A stretch of 64,000 nucleotides of DNA from Caprella mutica (lineage: Eukaryota > Arthropoda > Malacostraca > Amphipoda > Caprellidae): positions 372,001 to 436,000 of the forward strand of contig CANNZV010000128.1 in NCBI GenBank assembly GCA_947561585.1, written 5' to 3'. The stretch's first letter is position 1; every line of letters starts with the position of its first letter. The notes beneath the pieces were generated by a model. The model was given only the letters and a program-made list of their open reading frames with translations. It ran no database searches and was not told the DNA's origin. The position numbers were made by a program, and so were the translations under genes. Positions 1 to 12,640 of the stretch are shown here, one piece after another.

Positions 1-1780
1 AAGGATCATAAACTCAGGTACCAATGTCAAATTAGTTTCAAATTTAGAATTAATTCCTATGTTCCCATCAATGATCATATCCCATATAAATTTTCAGAAA
101 TCCTTTGAGATTTAGGTTAAGCATAAGATCAAAATTGGCAATTGGCCTACAGTTTGGAACTTTGGCGTTTGCCAGCCTCTATTATTCTATAAGATGGGGG
201 GGATTAAATACAAAAATCAGCAAAAAAGCTACCAACATTTTCCCTTAATTTGGCTAATCTTGGCGGTCTTCCAACACTTGAAACTTCCAACATTTTTTCT
301 CCTAAAATAAGTAGTTAGTAAATTTAATGGTATTAATGGAATATACTATTATTAATTAGGTAGTAATTAATATATGGGAATATATAGTAAACTGTAAAAG
401 GTACTCTTGGCACATACCTATATTGCATAATTATTTCTCCAAAATAAAGTTTCTTGTCATGTCAGAGGACTTTATGCTATATATAATCCTATATTAATAA
501 TATTACCAAAAATTTAAACATGGGAAATATTGGAGGACTAGTCATTAGCCAAAATTATGAAAAATTGATGGCATATTTTCTCCAGATTCTTTAATCTTAG
601 AATAGTAAAGAGTTCACAGTTCAGTGCACCAAATAGCCTAATAGGTACCTACACCTAGCTTAGCTACTGAGTACAGATTACAGACAAGACTAAGACTTCA
701 TCAACACTAGGTTTAGGTTACAGCAACACTAATAATGTCTAGTGTCTACCAGGAACCTACCTTAAGCTTAAGGTTCAAACTTCAACCTAGCCTCTAGATA
801 ATTAATAATTAGGCCCTAATATTTTATAAATTATATCATATTATCAATCAAGCAGAGTAAGTTTGGCTGACATGGTGACAGCCAAATTGACCATGACACT
901 TCATAAAATGCTATTTCGCATAACGGATAGCATATCTAGTACATACCAAGTCAGACCTAACGGTCATAGCCTACATGCTAGGTAGGTACATAGGTACTTA
1001 CCTTAATGGGAGACTTTAAAATTGAAAAGCCTGGTACCAGGTAACTAGGCTAGGTACTTTACCGTACTTACCTATTTGTGTTAGGTAGAAAATTCTCTTT
1101 GGCTCTACTACCACTTTTTTATATTGCGATAACATGGGTACCTAATTATAACTCATACGAAGTAGAATTAGTCTGTTAACAAATTTATGGTACCTATTTA
1201 ATATTTAACTGGCGGTATATAACAGATTTAGAGTGTCGTTGGACTGACGCAGTGACGCTACATTGCTCTGCTCGCATTGTTTCAATAATGTCGACGCTCG
1301 TATAGTTTACGATAACTAATTCTAGGTACCTATAATAGCATTATAATTTTCATCCAGTTACCAAAGTAATTCTCAAAATTTGTACTGGATAATTTTAATC
1401 AATGAATAAAATCTGAGGTCGAGTTTCCCAAGAATATTTAAATTATCGGTATCAAGGTCTTTTTAAAAGAACGTTCTGGGTAATATATAGTCCACTGTGC
1501 GGTAAATGGTTTATGATATAGCTCCCTACGTCTGGGAGATCTAAAGCACAAATTAATTTGCAAAATTAATGTATGTTTTATGAAGAAGTTCGTAATATGA
1601 ACGAAAAGAACTTATATGTCACAAAATATTTATGTAAGGAGTAACTAAAATGAATATACCTACATTTTGTGGTTTTATTGATTCAATGATTTTTATTTTT
1701 AATATTACTAGGATAATTTAAAACTCTTTATATGATTTATAAATGATAGTAATAAACAATGGGACGCAACATGTAACTCT
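1..1780. other. Non-coding AT-rich DNA
   Basis: No open frame of useful length and no RNA gene is visible. The words TAGGTAC and GGTACCTA recur between about 620 and 1340 without regular spacing. Confidence 0.6.
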
Positions 1781-1784
1781 ATTC

Positions 1785-2020
1785 TATATTTTTTTACATA
1801 GGCGCCTAGGTACATTTTTGTAGGTACATAGTTTTTTTATATAATTTTTTACTTACATTTTTGATATAGACCTACATTTTTTACATAATTTTTTTACCAT
1901 AATTTTTTCAAATTGATATTATTTTAGCTACCAAAAAAAAATTTTCATAAATTTTTTTACATAATTTTTTACAAAAAAAATTACATCAATTTTTTTACAT
2001 TCATTTTTTACATAGTAAGT
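1785..2020. repeat. T-rich degenerate TTTTTTACAT repeat
   Basis: A strongly T-rich stretch in which blocks of TTTTTTACAT(A) recur at irregular spacing of roughly 10 to 25 bases. It looks like a degenerate simple repeat and has no coding potential. Confidence 0.55.
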
Positions 2021-2100
2021 GGCTGTTATTTGTTTTGTCAACATCGCAGCGACAAATACTTAATATTAATTTGCATTTATAATTATAGTTGTTTTGCCAA

Positions 2101-2345
2101 CATCGTGCCAACACTTGATATCATCAAGCGGCCGATTGTTGGGTATTGACATCGTGCCGACAAATAATATTAGTCTGTCGGCCGACTGTTGTAAGAACGA
2201 CGTCCTGCCAACAAATAATATCCATCTGACGGCCGTATGTTGTGTAGCCGACGTTGTGCCGATGTCGAAATGAATCAATTTGCCGATGCACGACGTTGCC
2301 ATAAGGTTACCGATGCACGCCAGCATATACGGCCGACGTTGCAAT
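2101..2345. repeat. 51-bp tandem repeat, about 4.5 copies
   Basis: Units starting at 2101, 2150, 2201 and 2252 share CATCGTGCC and CGGCCG blocks. Two adjacent units are exactly 51 bp and the first is about 49 bp. The array is more GC-rich than its surroundings. The 92-codon minus-strand frame across it is a by-product of a repeat length divisible by three. Confidence 0.75.
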
Positions 2346-2950
2346 GTTTGCTGGGGTATAGCTACCTCATATCTTTTATTATAATTATTAAACCTCTCTA
2401 GAATTTATGCATTCTATTTTATTTTGAAATTTATTACATTTCGAGTGTTTTCGTTTTTCTTTTAATTTATTCCGCTTTCATATACGCAGTAAAAAGTGTA
2501 CACATCCAAAGAGTGTTGTTGCCTATTTATTCTCCTCGTATTTACTGGTTGATATTTCAACAGAGGGGTGACTCGTTAAAATGCAATATTATTATATAGG
2601 GATGTCATCTACATTATATTTTCGTTATTCTTAACCCTATTTCTTGTATTTATAACAGTTTATGTGTAATTTTAGTTGTACCAGTGTTCTTTTCAACAAA
2701 GGATCTAATCATGTTCGCCATTTCCCTTTACATTTCACGATTTATTATTTTAATATAATGCCATAAAATATATTTAATCAAAATAAATAATTCAATCCAA
2801 AACTAAACTCATTAATCAATAATATTCAAAATTCTAATGTATATTACTTTTCAAGTTACTCCTTCATTTCGTTTTCTATGTTAGAGCTAATAAAAGTTTT
2901 CTTTGATTTCTATCCCCCTAACTTAGGTAATTGTAATTAATTTGAAGGTT
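2346..2950. other. Non-coding spacer
   Basis: AT-rich sequence with no recognisable gene, RNA or repeat. Confidence 0.5.
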
Positions 2951-3249
2951 CAACTCACAGTACTCGGACACTCACAGTACTCGGACACTAACAGTACTCG
3001 GACACTCACAGTACTCGGACACTCACACTATTCGGACACTCACAGTACTCGGACACTCACAGTACTTGGACACTCACAGTACTCGGACATTCACAGTACT
3101 CGGACACTCACAGTACTCGGACGACGGACACTCACAGTACTCGGACACTCACAGTACTCGGACATTCACAGTACTCGGACACTCACAGTACTCGGACACT
3201 CGCAGTACTCGGACACTCACAGTACTCGGACACTCACAGTACTCGGACA
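2951..3249. repeat. 17-bp minisatellite (ACACTCACAGTACTCGG)
   Basis: About 17 tandem copies of a 17-bp unit with few substitutions and one short extra insertion near 3120. Its last units run directly into the left arm of the inverted-repeat element that ends near 3658, so it appears to be an expansion of that element's end. Overlapping open frames in two registers are repeat artefacts. Confidence 0.9.
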
Positions 3250-3658
3250 GTGGGTGTTAACATTCTGGTAAAATTACTGCGTACTAACGAGGAATATCTA
3301 TAAATAAATGACTAAGAGACACTCACCTCAATGTCAGAAAACTAATTTCTTCGTTCTTCTTCGAGGTAAGTTATTAAGTTTAAACCACTTGCTCTGCTCT
3401 CTTCGCCATGCCGTCATCTGAGTCACAAGGTATATTCCTTTTTGCCAGCCGCCTCAAAATTAACAGCAACACCACAGAGAAGGAAAAGAATTTTAGTAGG
3501 TCTACCCCTTTCAGCCACCCCGGAGGGAATGTCTCTTAGTTTTCAGTTTTAAGTTTAACTAATTTACGACAACATAGGACATGAACCAATCTGTCCTTTA
3601 GAAATTACTTAGTGACCTAACATGTCCTATGTTTACACCCATTTTACGAGTACTGTGA
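3237..3658. mobile_element. Inverted-repeat (MITE-like) element
   Basis: The left arm (3237-3256, CAGTACTCGGACAGTGGGTG) is matched in reverse by the right arm (about 3636-3656). GTGTAAACAT-like sequence continues inward on both sides. A related short inverted pair lies at 47195-47312. There is no transposase frame and the superfamily is unknown. Confidence 0.6.
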
Positions 3659-3997
3659 GAGTAAATAAGTGTCTGAGTACTACGACGTTACCTTATTTTG
3701 ATTTCTAAAAGTTCTATAATATTAGTTATCATTAAAGTACATATAATCTAAAATTTTGGTGTTGAAATAGAATGAGTTTTGAAGTATAATATTTAATAAT
3801 ATCCCTATTCAAATTACGCAATATTAAAAGGGTTTAACAAATTAATACTTAAATTGTACAATATTTAAATTATTATAAATTTTAATTTATTTCACATAAA
3901 TTTACTATAGTTTGTATTAGTTTTTGTCATTGATCCCAATTTTAGAATATGTCATGCTAATTGAATCAATATCTAGAAATAAATCTCAATTTTCTTT
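3659..3997. other. Non-coding spacer
   Basis: AT-rich, nothing recognised. Confidence 0.5.
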
Positions 3998-4120
3998 TTC
4001 TGTTAAATACTCTCAGTCCGAAAGATTCTATTGTCTTTGATTGTCATCTCTAATAAGCTCCTGCAGTCGAACAAGACTTGTAGAAATCTATATATTTTTG
4101 ATGGTGTTCAAACACTTGGA
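3998..4120 (+). repeat. Modular dispersed repeat, copy 1
   Basis: Starts with a CTGTTAAATACTctCAGTCCGAAAG-type box and ends with TTTTTGATGGTGTTCAaACACTT. The core of about 75 bases between the boxes does not match the other copies. Eight more copies with the same ends lie elsewhere in the window. Confidence 0.7.
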
Positions 4121-4420
4121 ACATTAATGTTGTGACTAGAGAAAATAGAGGACTTCTCGGTTGTTGCACTATGCTTAGGGTTTAGGGCGTAGAACTAGCT
4201 TTGAAATTTCTCAAGCTTTCAAAAACCTTCGTTGTTTCCGTCTACAGGGGTAACATTTATAAAAATACAAGCGACTCATAATTCTACCTACTTGTAAGAA
4301 TTTGATGGTTCACTTCTGTTCGATTTTCTTATATTTTGAATTTATTATTGTCTATGATCATTATTGAGAAGTAATAAAATTAATGTGGATTAGTAGCGCG
4401 TAATTGATATAAATTCTCCT

Positions 4421-4545
4421 TTTCTGTTAAATACTATCAGTCCGAAAAATATGATTGACTTCGATTGTTTGTTATTTAAGGCCGTAGTTCATTACTTTAC
4501 TTAGTGCAGTCAATTTAATATTTTTGATGGTGTTCATACACTTAA
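4421..4545 (+). repeat. Modular dispersed repeat, copy 2
   Basis: Same 5' box (TTTTCTGTTAAATACTATCA, then GTCCGAAA) and same 3' box (TTTTTGATGGTGTTCATACA, then CTT) as copy 1. It lies about 420 bp downstream in the same orientation and has a different core. Confidence 0.7.
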
Positions 4546-5138
4546 ATCCCCAAACATTTAGAGCAGACTGTCAGTGTGAAACTGAGATCAACAACTTCTT
4601 GTTTTATGAATAATTTCGCAGTCAATGATTGCGATCTTCGAAGCCCATTTTCTGAAGTGACAAAATTACTTTATACTATAACACTCGATTACTTAATACT
4701 AAATAACCTAATTACTTATTTCTATATAGCTAACCTTATTATCAAACCTTTAAACTTATTACTTTTTAATCTGGTATACGGCAATAAAGCTCGTCAAACG
4801 GCAATATATAACCCTTAAAAAGAGGTTGCTATACAGATCTTATGGACGCTATAAGGTCTCAGAATTAGTTTTGTTGGGGATTCAAACTGTGCAAGTTTTC
4901 TTCAAAAATATTTAAAAAGAAATACAATTTAAGGTAATTAGGCTATCTCCAATTAATATTCAATCAAAGTTTTATTAAAAATCTTATAACAATTATGTAG
5001 CTTAAGTAGATAAAATAAAACAAAGTTAATTGCAACTGAATATACATAAATTACGTGTAAGCATAAGATTACGTAAAGAATAGTTACACTTATTTTAAAA
5101 AACCCGTTCCCTCCTAAAACTTAATTTTGATAATTTTT
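4546..5138. other. Non-coding spacer
   Basis: AT-rich. An 80-codon frame at 4576-4818 has the amino-acid composition of translated AT-rich DNA and no domain; I do not call it a gene. A run of about 18 T closes the region near 5140-5158. Confidence 0.5.
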
Positions 5139-5184
5139 CGTTTTTTTTTTTTTTTTTTGAAAGCATTTTATCAGAGTCGCTTTT

Positions 5185-6424
5185 ACACATTGTATTATAG
5201 AAAAATAGGTACATTTACACATTGTGTTATAGAAAAATAGGTACATTTACCCATTGTGTTATAGAAAAATAGGTACATTTACACATTGTATTATAGAAAA
5301 ATAGGTACATTTACACATTGTGTTATAGAAAAATAGGTACATTTACACATTGTGTTATAGAAAAATAGGTACATTTACACATTGTGTTATAGAAAAATAG
5401 GTACATTTACACATTGTGTTATAGAAAATAGGTACATTTACACATTGTGTTATAGAAAAATAGGTACATTTACACATTGTGTTATAGAAAATAGGTACAT
5501 TTACACATTGTGTTATAGAAAATAGGTACATTTAGACATTGTGTTATAGAAAATTGGTACATTTACACATTGTGTAATAGAAAAATAGGTACATTTACAC
5601 ATTGTGTTATGGAAAAATAGGTACATTTACACATTGTGTTATAGAAAAATAAGTACATTTACACATTGTGTTATAGAAAAATAGGTACATTTACACATTG
5701 TATTATAAAAAAATAGGTACATTTACACATTGTGTTATAGAAAAATAGGTACATTTACACATTGTGTTATAGAAAATAGGTACATTTACACATTGTGTTA
5801 TAGAAAATAGGTACATTTAGACATTGTGTTATAGAAAATAGGTACATTTACATATTGTGTTATAGAAAAATAGGTACATTTACACATTGTGTTATGGAAA
5901 AATAGGTACATTTACACATTGTGTTATAGAAAAATAGGTACATTTACTCATTGTGTTATAAAAAAATAGGTACATTTACACATTGTGTTATAAAAAAATA
6001 GGTACATTTAAACATTGTATTATAGAAAAATAGGTACATTTACACATTGTGTTATAGAAAAATAGGTACATTTACACATTGTGTTATAAAAATAGGTACA
6101 TTTACACATTGTGTTATAGAAAAATAGGTACATTTACACATTGTGTTATAGAAAAATAGGTACATTTACACATTGTGTTATAGAAAATAGGTACATTTAC
6201 ACATTGTGTTATAGAAAAATAAGTACATTTACACATTGTGTTATAGAAAAATAGGTACATTTACACATTGTGTTATAGAAAAATAGGAACATTTACACAT
6301 TGTGTTATAGAAAAATAGGTACATTTACACCTTGTATTATAGAAAAATAGGTACATTTACACATTGTGTTATAGAAAAATAGGTACATTTACACATTGTA
6401 TTATAGAAAAATAGGTACATATAC
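5185..6424. repeat. 32-bp satellite, left block
   Basis: About 39 tandem copies of a 32-bp unit containing CATTGTGTTATAGAAAAATA and GGTACATTTACA. Variation is mainly one base more or less in the A run, plus scattered substitutions. The array stops in mid-unit at 6424, against the CCCAGGTAACATT end of the large element, and resumes at 30066. Confidence 0.95.
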
Positions 6425-6439
6425 CCCAGGTAACATTGA

Positions 6440-7527
6440 ACCTTCCCTGAAGATTCCAGGAACGTTCCATTGGAACGTTCCCTGAATGTTCCACTGGAAT
6501 GTCCCCTGAATGTTCCTTTTCTGACACATTGCAGGAATATTCCAATGGAATCTTCAAAAATATTCCCTTTGGAACATTCCCTGAAGACTCCATTGGGACA
6601 TTCCCCGAAGACTCCATTGGAACATTCCCTGAAGACTCCATTGGAACATTCCCTGAAGACTCCATTGGAATATTCCTTGAAGACTCCATAGGAACATTCC
6701 CTGAATACTCCATTGGAACATTCCCTGAAGACTCCATTGGAAAATTCCCTGAAGACTCCTTTGGAACATTCCCTGAAGACTCCATTGGAACATTCCCTGA
6801 AGACTCCATTGGAACATTCCCTGAAGACTCCATTGGAACATTCCCTGAAGACTCCTTTGGAACATTCCCTGAAGACTCCATTGGAACATTCCCTGAAGAC
6901 TCCATTGGAATATTCCTTGAAGACTCCATTGGAACATTCCCTGAAGACTCCATTGGAACATTCCCTGAAGACTCCATTGGAACATTCCCTGAAGACTCCA
7001 TTGGAATATTCCTTGAAGACTCCATAGGAACATTCCCTGAATACTCCAATGGAACATTCCCCGAAGACTCCATTGGAACATTCCCCGAAGACTCCATTGG
7101 AACATTCCCCGAAGACTCCATTAGAACATTCCCCGAAGACTCCATTGGAACATTCCTTGAAGACACCATTGGAACATTCCATGAAGACTTCATTGGAACA
7201 TTCCATGAAGACTTCTTTGGAACATTCCCCGAAGACTCCATTGGAACATTCCTTGAAGACTCCATTGGAACATTCCATGAAGACTTCATTGGAACATTCC
7301 ATGAAGACTTCTTTGGAACATTACTTGAAGACTCCTTTGGAACAACTTCTGAAGACTCTTTTGGAACATTCTCTGAAAACTTCTTTGGAACATTCTCTGA
7401 AGACTCCTTTGGAACATTCTCTGAAGACTCCTTAGGAACATTCTCTGAAAATTCCTTTGGAACACTGTCAGAAGAATCCTTTGGAACACTGTCAGAAGAA
7501 TCCTATGGAACACTTTCAGAAGACTAA
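6440..7527. repeat. 24-bp satellite (GGAACATTCCCTGAAGACTC)
   Basis: About 45 copies of a 24-bp unit ending CATT. Each unit has a GAAnnTTC dyad (GGAACATTCC or GGAATATTCC). The unit is 8 codons long, so several frames on both strands stay open for hundreds of codons; none is credible as a gene. It resembles the two halves of the ~130-bp satellite at the other end of the same segment. Confidence 0.92.
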
Positions 7528-8266
7528 ATTAGAACTGTGAATTTATAGTGGGAATGTTGAATGTCACCTGAGTCAAGATGGTAGTAATCTACTATATAAG
7601 CTATAGTGAGTCAAGATTTGCTGCGGAATCAATGGTAATATATTTTTACTACTATCTAATGGTTTTACAGTATACTCTCGCATCCTATTTTCAATGACTT
7701 TTTCCATCAAGAAAATAGAAAGAAGACATCATGAAGAGGGGGGAAGTAAAGTTAAGCTCCATGCACTAGGTCGACTACTCTGATATCACAGGTAACAGTG
7801 TCGACCCAGCGCACTCTGGCAATATTGCAGAAACCAAAATGAAAATGAACTCAAGGAACTATAGGAAGAAATGACAGACGGTAAAAATAGAGGAATAACA
7901 GTTTATAGTAAATAATTACCTAAAAAACAGAAAACATGATAATTGAAAATGTAACCAATAGATTTATTGAAAAACAAATTGTGCTATTTTTGGATAAAAA
8001 CTAACTATTCAAATGGATTCTTCATCTATAGTTTAATTAATATAGATTATAGGGAAATGATTAGCGAGTAAGAGGGTATTTTATTCAGGTACTTGACACG
8101 TATAGCTGCTCAAATTCCATAACCCTGAAGGCTATAAAAAACGTTTAAAAAATCTATTAAAATACTTGAACAAAAAATCTATATAACTAACTACAAAACT
8201 TAATATTTATCTATAACATTCTATCTAACAAAATTTCTAACTTAGACTATATATTTAACTCTTTAT
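7528..8266. other. Non-coding spacer between satellites
   Basis: No open frame or recognised element. Moderately AT-rich. Confidence 0.5.
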
Positions 8267-8286
8267 TTACAAACGTTCTATAGCTG

Positions 8287-10653
8287 CAAGATTAGGATCA
8301 GTAGTCTCAAAATTAGGATCAGTAGTCTCAAAATTAGGATCAGCAGTCTCAAAATTAGGATCAGTAGTCTCAAAATTAGGATCTGTAGTCTCAAAATTAG
8401 GATCAGTAGTCTCAAAATTAGGATCAGTAGTCTCAAAATTAGGATCAATAGTCTCAAAATTAGGATCTGTAGTCTCAAAATTAGGATCTGTAGTCTCAAA
8501 ATTAGGATCAGTAGTCTCAAAATTAGGATCTGTAGTCTCAAAATTAGGATCTGTAGTCTCAAAATTAGGATCTGTAGTCTCAAAATTAGGATCAGTAGTC
8601 TCAAAATTAGGATCAGTAGTCTCAAAATTAGGATCAGTAGTCTCAAAATTAGGATCAGTAGTCTCAAAATTAGGATCAGTAGTCTCAAAATTAGGATCAG
8701 TAGTCTCAAAATTAGGATCAGTAGTCTCAAAATTAGGATCAGTTGTCTCAAGACTAGGATCAGTTATCTCAAGGCTAGGATCAGTTGTCTCAAGGCTAGG
8801 ATCAGTTGTCTCAAGGCTAGGATCAGTTGTCTCAAGATTAGGATCAGTTGTCTCAAGATTAGGATCAGTTGTCTCAAGATTAGGATCAGTTGTCTCAAGA
8901 TTAGGATCAGTTGTCTCAAGATTAGGATCAGTTGTCTCAAGATTAGGATCAGTTGTCTTAAGATTAGGATCAGTTGTCTCAAGATTAGGATCAGTTGTCT
9001 CAAGATTAGGATCAGTTGTCTCAAGATTAGGATCAGTTGTCTCAAGATTAGGATCAGTTGTCTCAAGATTAGGATCCGTTGTCTCAAGATTAGGGACAGT
9101 TGTCTGAAGATTAGGGTCAGTTGTCTGAAGATTAGGGTCAGTTGTCTGAAGATTAGGGTCTTTTGTCTCAAGATTAGGGTCAGTTGTCTGAAGATTAGGG
9201 TCAGTTGTCTGAAGATTAGGGTCAGTTGTCTGAAGATTAGGGTCAGTTGTCTGAAGATTAGGGTCAGTTGTCTGAAGATTAGGGTCTTTTGTCTGAAGAT
9301 TAGGGTCTTTTGTCTGAAGATTAGGGTCTTTTGTCTGAAGATTAGGGTCTTTTGTCTGAAGATTAGGGTCTTTTGTCTGAAGATTAGGGTCTTTTGTCTG
9401 AAGATTAGGGTCTTTTGTCTGAAGATTAGGGTCTTTTGTCTGAAGATTAGGGTCAGTTGTCTGAAGATTAGGGTCAGTTGTCTGAAGATTAGGGTCAGTT
9501 GTCTGAAGATTAGGGTCAGTTGTCTGAAGATTAGGGTCAGTTGTCTGAAGATTAGGGTCAGTTGTCTGAAGATTAGGGTCAGTTGTCTGAAGATTAGGGT
9601 CAGTTGTCTGAAGATTAGGGTCTTTTGTCTGAAGATTAGGGTCTTTTGTCTGAAGATTAGGGTCAGTTGTCTGAAGATTAGGGTCTTTTGTCTGAAGATT
9701 AGGGTCTTTTGTCTGAAGATTAGGGTCTTTTGTCTGAAGATTAGGGTCTTTTGTCTGAAGATTAGGGTCAGTTGTCTGAAGATTAGGGTCAGTTGTCTGA
9801 AGATTAGGGTCAGTTGTCTGAAGATTAGGGTCAGTTGTCTGAAGATTAGGGTCAGTTGTCTGAAGATTAGGGTCAGTTGTCTGAAGATTAGGGTCAGTTG
9901 TCTGAAGATTAGGGTCAGTTGTCTGAAGATTAGGGTCAGTTGTCTGAAGATTAGGGTCAGTTGTCTGAAGATTAGGGTCAGTTGTCTGAAGATTAGGGTC
10001 AGTTGTCTGAAGATTAGGGTCAGTTGTCTGAAGATTAGGGTCAGTTGTCTGAAGATTAGGGTCAGTTGTCTGAAGATTAGGGTCAGTTGTCTGAAGATTA
10101 GGGTCAGTTGTCCGAAGATTAGGGTCAGTTGTCTCAAGATTAGGGTCAGTTGTCTCAAGATTAGGGTCAGTTGTCTCAAGATTAGGGTCAGTTGTCTCAA
10201 GATTAGGGTCAGTTGTCTTAAGATAACGGGTCAGTTGTCTGAAGATTAGGGTCAGTGGTCTCAAGATTAGGGTCAGTGGTCTCAAGATTAGGATCAGTGG
10301 TCTCAAGATTAGGATCAGTGGTCTCAAGATTAGGGCAAGTTGTCTCAAGATTAGGGCAAGTTGTCTCAAGATTAGGGCAAGTTGTCTCAAGATTAGGGCA
10401 AGTTGTCTCAAGATTAGGGCAAGTTGTCTCAAGATTAGGGCAAGTGGTCTCAAGATTAGGGCAAGTTGTCTCAAGATTAGGGCAAGTTGTCTCAAGATTA
10501 GGGCAAGTTGTCTCAAGATTAGGGCAAGTTGTCTCAAGATTAGGGCAAGTTGTCTCAAGATTAGGGCAAGTTGTCTCAAGATTAGGGCAAGTTGTCTCAA
10601 GATTAGGGCAAGTTGTCTCTAGATTAGAGCAAATTGTCTCTAGATTAGGGCAA
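8287..10653. repeat. 21-bp satellite, about 113 copies
   Basis: Units of the type GTTGTCTGAAGATTAGGGTC, 21 bp. Sequence variants sit in blocks: GTAGTCTCAAAATTAGGATC (about 8290-8740), GTTGTCTCAAGATTAGGATC (to about 9085), GTTGTCTGAAGATTAGGGTC or its TTTT variant (to about 10240), and GTTGTCTCAAGATTAGGGCA (about 10320-10650). Every unit holds TTAGG or TTAGGG. A 777-codon minus-strand frame (repeat TTDPNLQ) spans it because 21 is a multiple of three; a 1-base slip near 10226 breaks the register. Confidence 0.95.
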
Positions 10654-11021
10654 GTTGACAATGCTCATGGATACAGAAAAGCTACATCGTGAATACAGTC
10701 ACTTAACAAGGTATATATAAAGGACAAAATTGTCTCCAAATAAAGCCTATACGATCCTGTCTACCTAACACAAAATCTCTAAGACCTCGTAGTTGAAGAG
10801 CATATCTCTAGCATTATCCTCTAAAACTGCAAGTAGCGTTAATAAAATTATAAACTTGGTAAAAGTAAAAAAAGACAATCCATAATGAAAATTACAACAC
10901 GTAAAAACCCAAGAGACGCTACTCCCATTCTCTTCCATTAGCCATATACAGCTTCAGGATAGATCCCTACCAGGCTTATTAAACAAATTGTAAATAGTCA
11001 TAGTTTGAGGTTCACTATTTA
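10654..11021. other. Non-coding spacer
   Basis: Nothing recognised. Confidence 0.5.
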
Positions 11022-11210
11022 GGGTCAGTTACGAATTATCGATATTTCCACATTCTCGATCATAGAAGTAAAAATTATAAAATTGAACGTTTTAGTTAGA
11101 TTGGTGACCAATAAAAATAACGTATAGAAAAGTTATATTATATATATTCGTTTTATAGGTAGTATAATCGAAAATGTGGAACTGTGCATCAATTTGTAAC
11201 TTACCCAGCA
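11022..11210. mobile_element. MITE of the GGGTAAGTTACGAATTATCG family
   Basis: Left end GGGTCAGTTACGAATTATCG, then TTCCACATTCTCGATCATA. The right end in reverse reads GGGTAAGTTACAAATTGATG, then TTCCACATTTTCGAT. About 190 bp, no coding capacity. Other copies preserve TA on both sides, suggesting a Tc1/mariner-type MITE. Confidence 0.7.
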
Positions 11211-12090
11211 TAGCTGAGTAAATAGTCTCATCAATTACTGAACATGAGACACCAGATTTAACAAATAGAGAGGAAACCTTAGGAAGGGAATAACTTCATT
11301 CATTCTTCTCGTCCATTTTTCTGTTCCTCGCACCCACAGTCCGACCACAGAGTAGATCTCTGAAGTTGTTAAGCCATTCTCCTATAAGATGTCCGTCTCA
11401 AAGTATCTGTAATTGAAATTGGCTTAGCTATTATTCTGCAAAAACTAAAGTGATGTAGCAGCTGCAAATAAATAGCATTGGATATAATTAAAATAATTAA
11501 GAATAGAATAGACTTTAACCCTATTATTAGTTAAAAGAGCACTAATGCTCTGAAATTAAAATAAAGTATGTATCCATAGATTATTGCATGCAGGATGCAT
11601 ATTAGAAGTAGCATTCGGAAGTTTGGCCTCATTCAAGAACCAATGAATAATTAATTGGTGTCTAAAAATATTACTAAATTATCTGGAAGATTGAAATATG
11701 ATTTCGAAAAAAAAAATCAATTTTTTAGATATTGCTAATTAACTTGATATTATTAATGAATTATTCATAAGAATATAATTGCTACAATACTCACCTAGTT
11801 TTTTCGATCAAGATTGTCCAAAAAATATTAAGATTTTGTATTTTCTGTAGTAGCTACTGTGACATGCTTCCTTATTTCTTTTTTGATTTACATCAGTGAA
11901 GAGAACCCAATTTTCTATGAAGTATGAACATCGTTATTCGTCATTTAAGAGTAGAAGAGCTGGAACTGTAAGAGAGGGGTATACAATGAGAGTTTTTGGA
12001 AGAATTTTGAGTTTTTGAAAGAATTGAGGTTTTGGATGAATTTGGATGAGTTTCTTGAGAGAAAATTTGATCTTCGGACAAGTTTGAGTT
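11211..12090. other. Non-coding spacer
   Basis: AT-rich, no gene or repeat recognised. Confidence 0.5.
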
Positions 12091-12091
12091 T

Positions 12092-12640
12092 TCGGAAAAT
12101 TTAGTGTTTTCGGAATATTTAGTGTTTTCGAAAAATTTAGTGTTTTCGGAATATTTAGTGTTTTCTGAAAATTTAATGTTTGCTGAAAATTTAATGATTT
12201 TGGAAAATTTAATGTTTTCGGAAAATTTAATGTTTTCGGAAAATTTAATGCTTTCGGAAAATTTAATGCTTTCGGAAAATTTAATGCTTTCGGAAAATTT
12301 AATGCTTTCAGAAAATTTAATGCTTTCGGAAAATGTAATGTTTTAGGAAATTTTAATGTTTTCGGAAAATTTAATGTTTTCGGAAAATTTAATGTTTTCG
12401 GAAAATTTAATGTTTTCTGAAAATTTAATGTTTTCGGAAAATTTAATGTTTTCGGAAAATTTAATGTTTTCGGAAAATTAAATGCTTTTGGAAAATTTAA
12501 TGTTTTAGGAAAATTAAATGTTTTAGGAAAATTAAATGTTTTAGGAAAATTTTCTAGTTTTAGGAAAATTTGGTAGTTTTCGGAAAATTTTGGAGTATTT
12601 GGAAAATTTTGGAGTATTTGGAAAATTTTGAAGTATTTGG
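12092..12640. repeat. 18-bp satellite (TTTTCGGAAAATTTAATG)
   Basis: About 30 copies of an 18-bp unit. It begins degenerate (TTTAGTGTTTTCGGAAtA), is most uniform at 12200-12480 and decays again to 12640. The 80-codon frame is a consequence of 18 being a multiple of three. Confidence 0.9.

Noticed and set aside
3998..4120. Hammerhead-type ribozyme in the modular repeats (CAGTCCGAAAG resembles core pieces)
   Set aside because: The CTGATGA core is absent and the order of elements does not fit.
5185..6424. CRISPR array
   Set aside because: Units are head-to-tail with no unique spacers; the same is true of every array here, and the context is eukaryotic.
6337..7527. Long frames on both strands across the 24-bp satellite
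   Set aside because: The 8-codon period keeps most frames open; composition is purely repeat-driven.
9090..10240. Interstitial telomere or G-quadruplex array
   Set aside because: TTAGGG occurs once per 21 bases with long spacers, unlike tandem telomere repeats or G4-forming sequence.
8267..10600. 777-codon open frame of TTDPNLQ/E repeats as a gene
   Set aside because: It follows directly from a 21-bp period with no stop in that register; neighbouring registers are also open and there is no unique flanking coding sequence.
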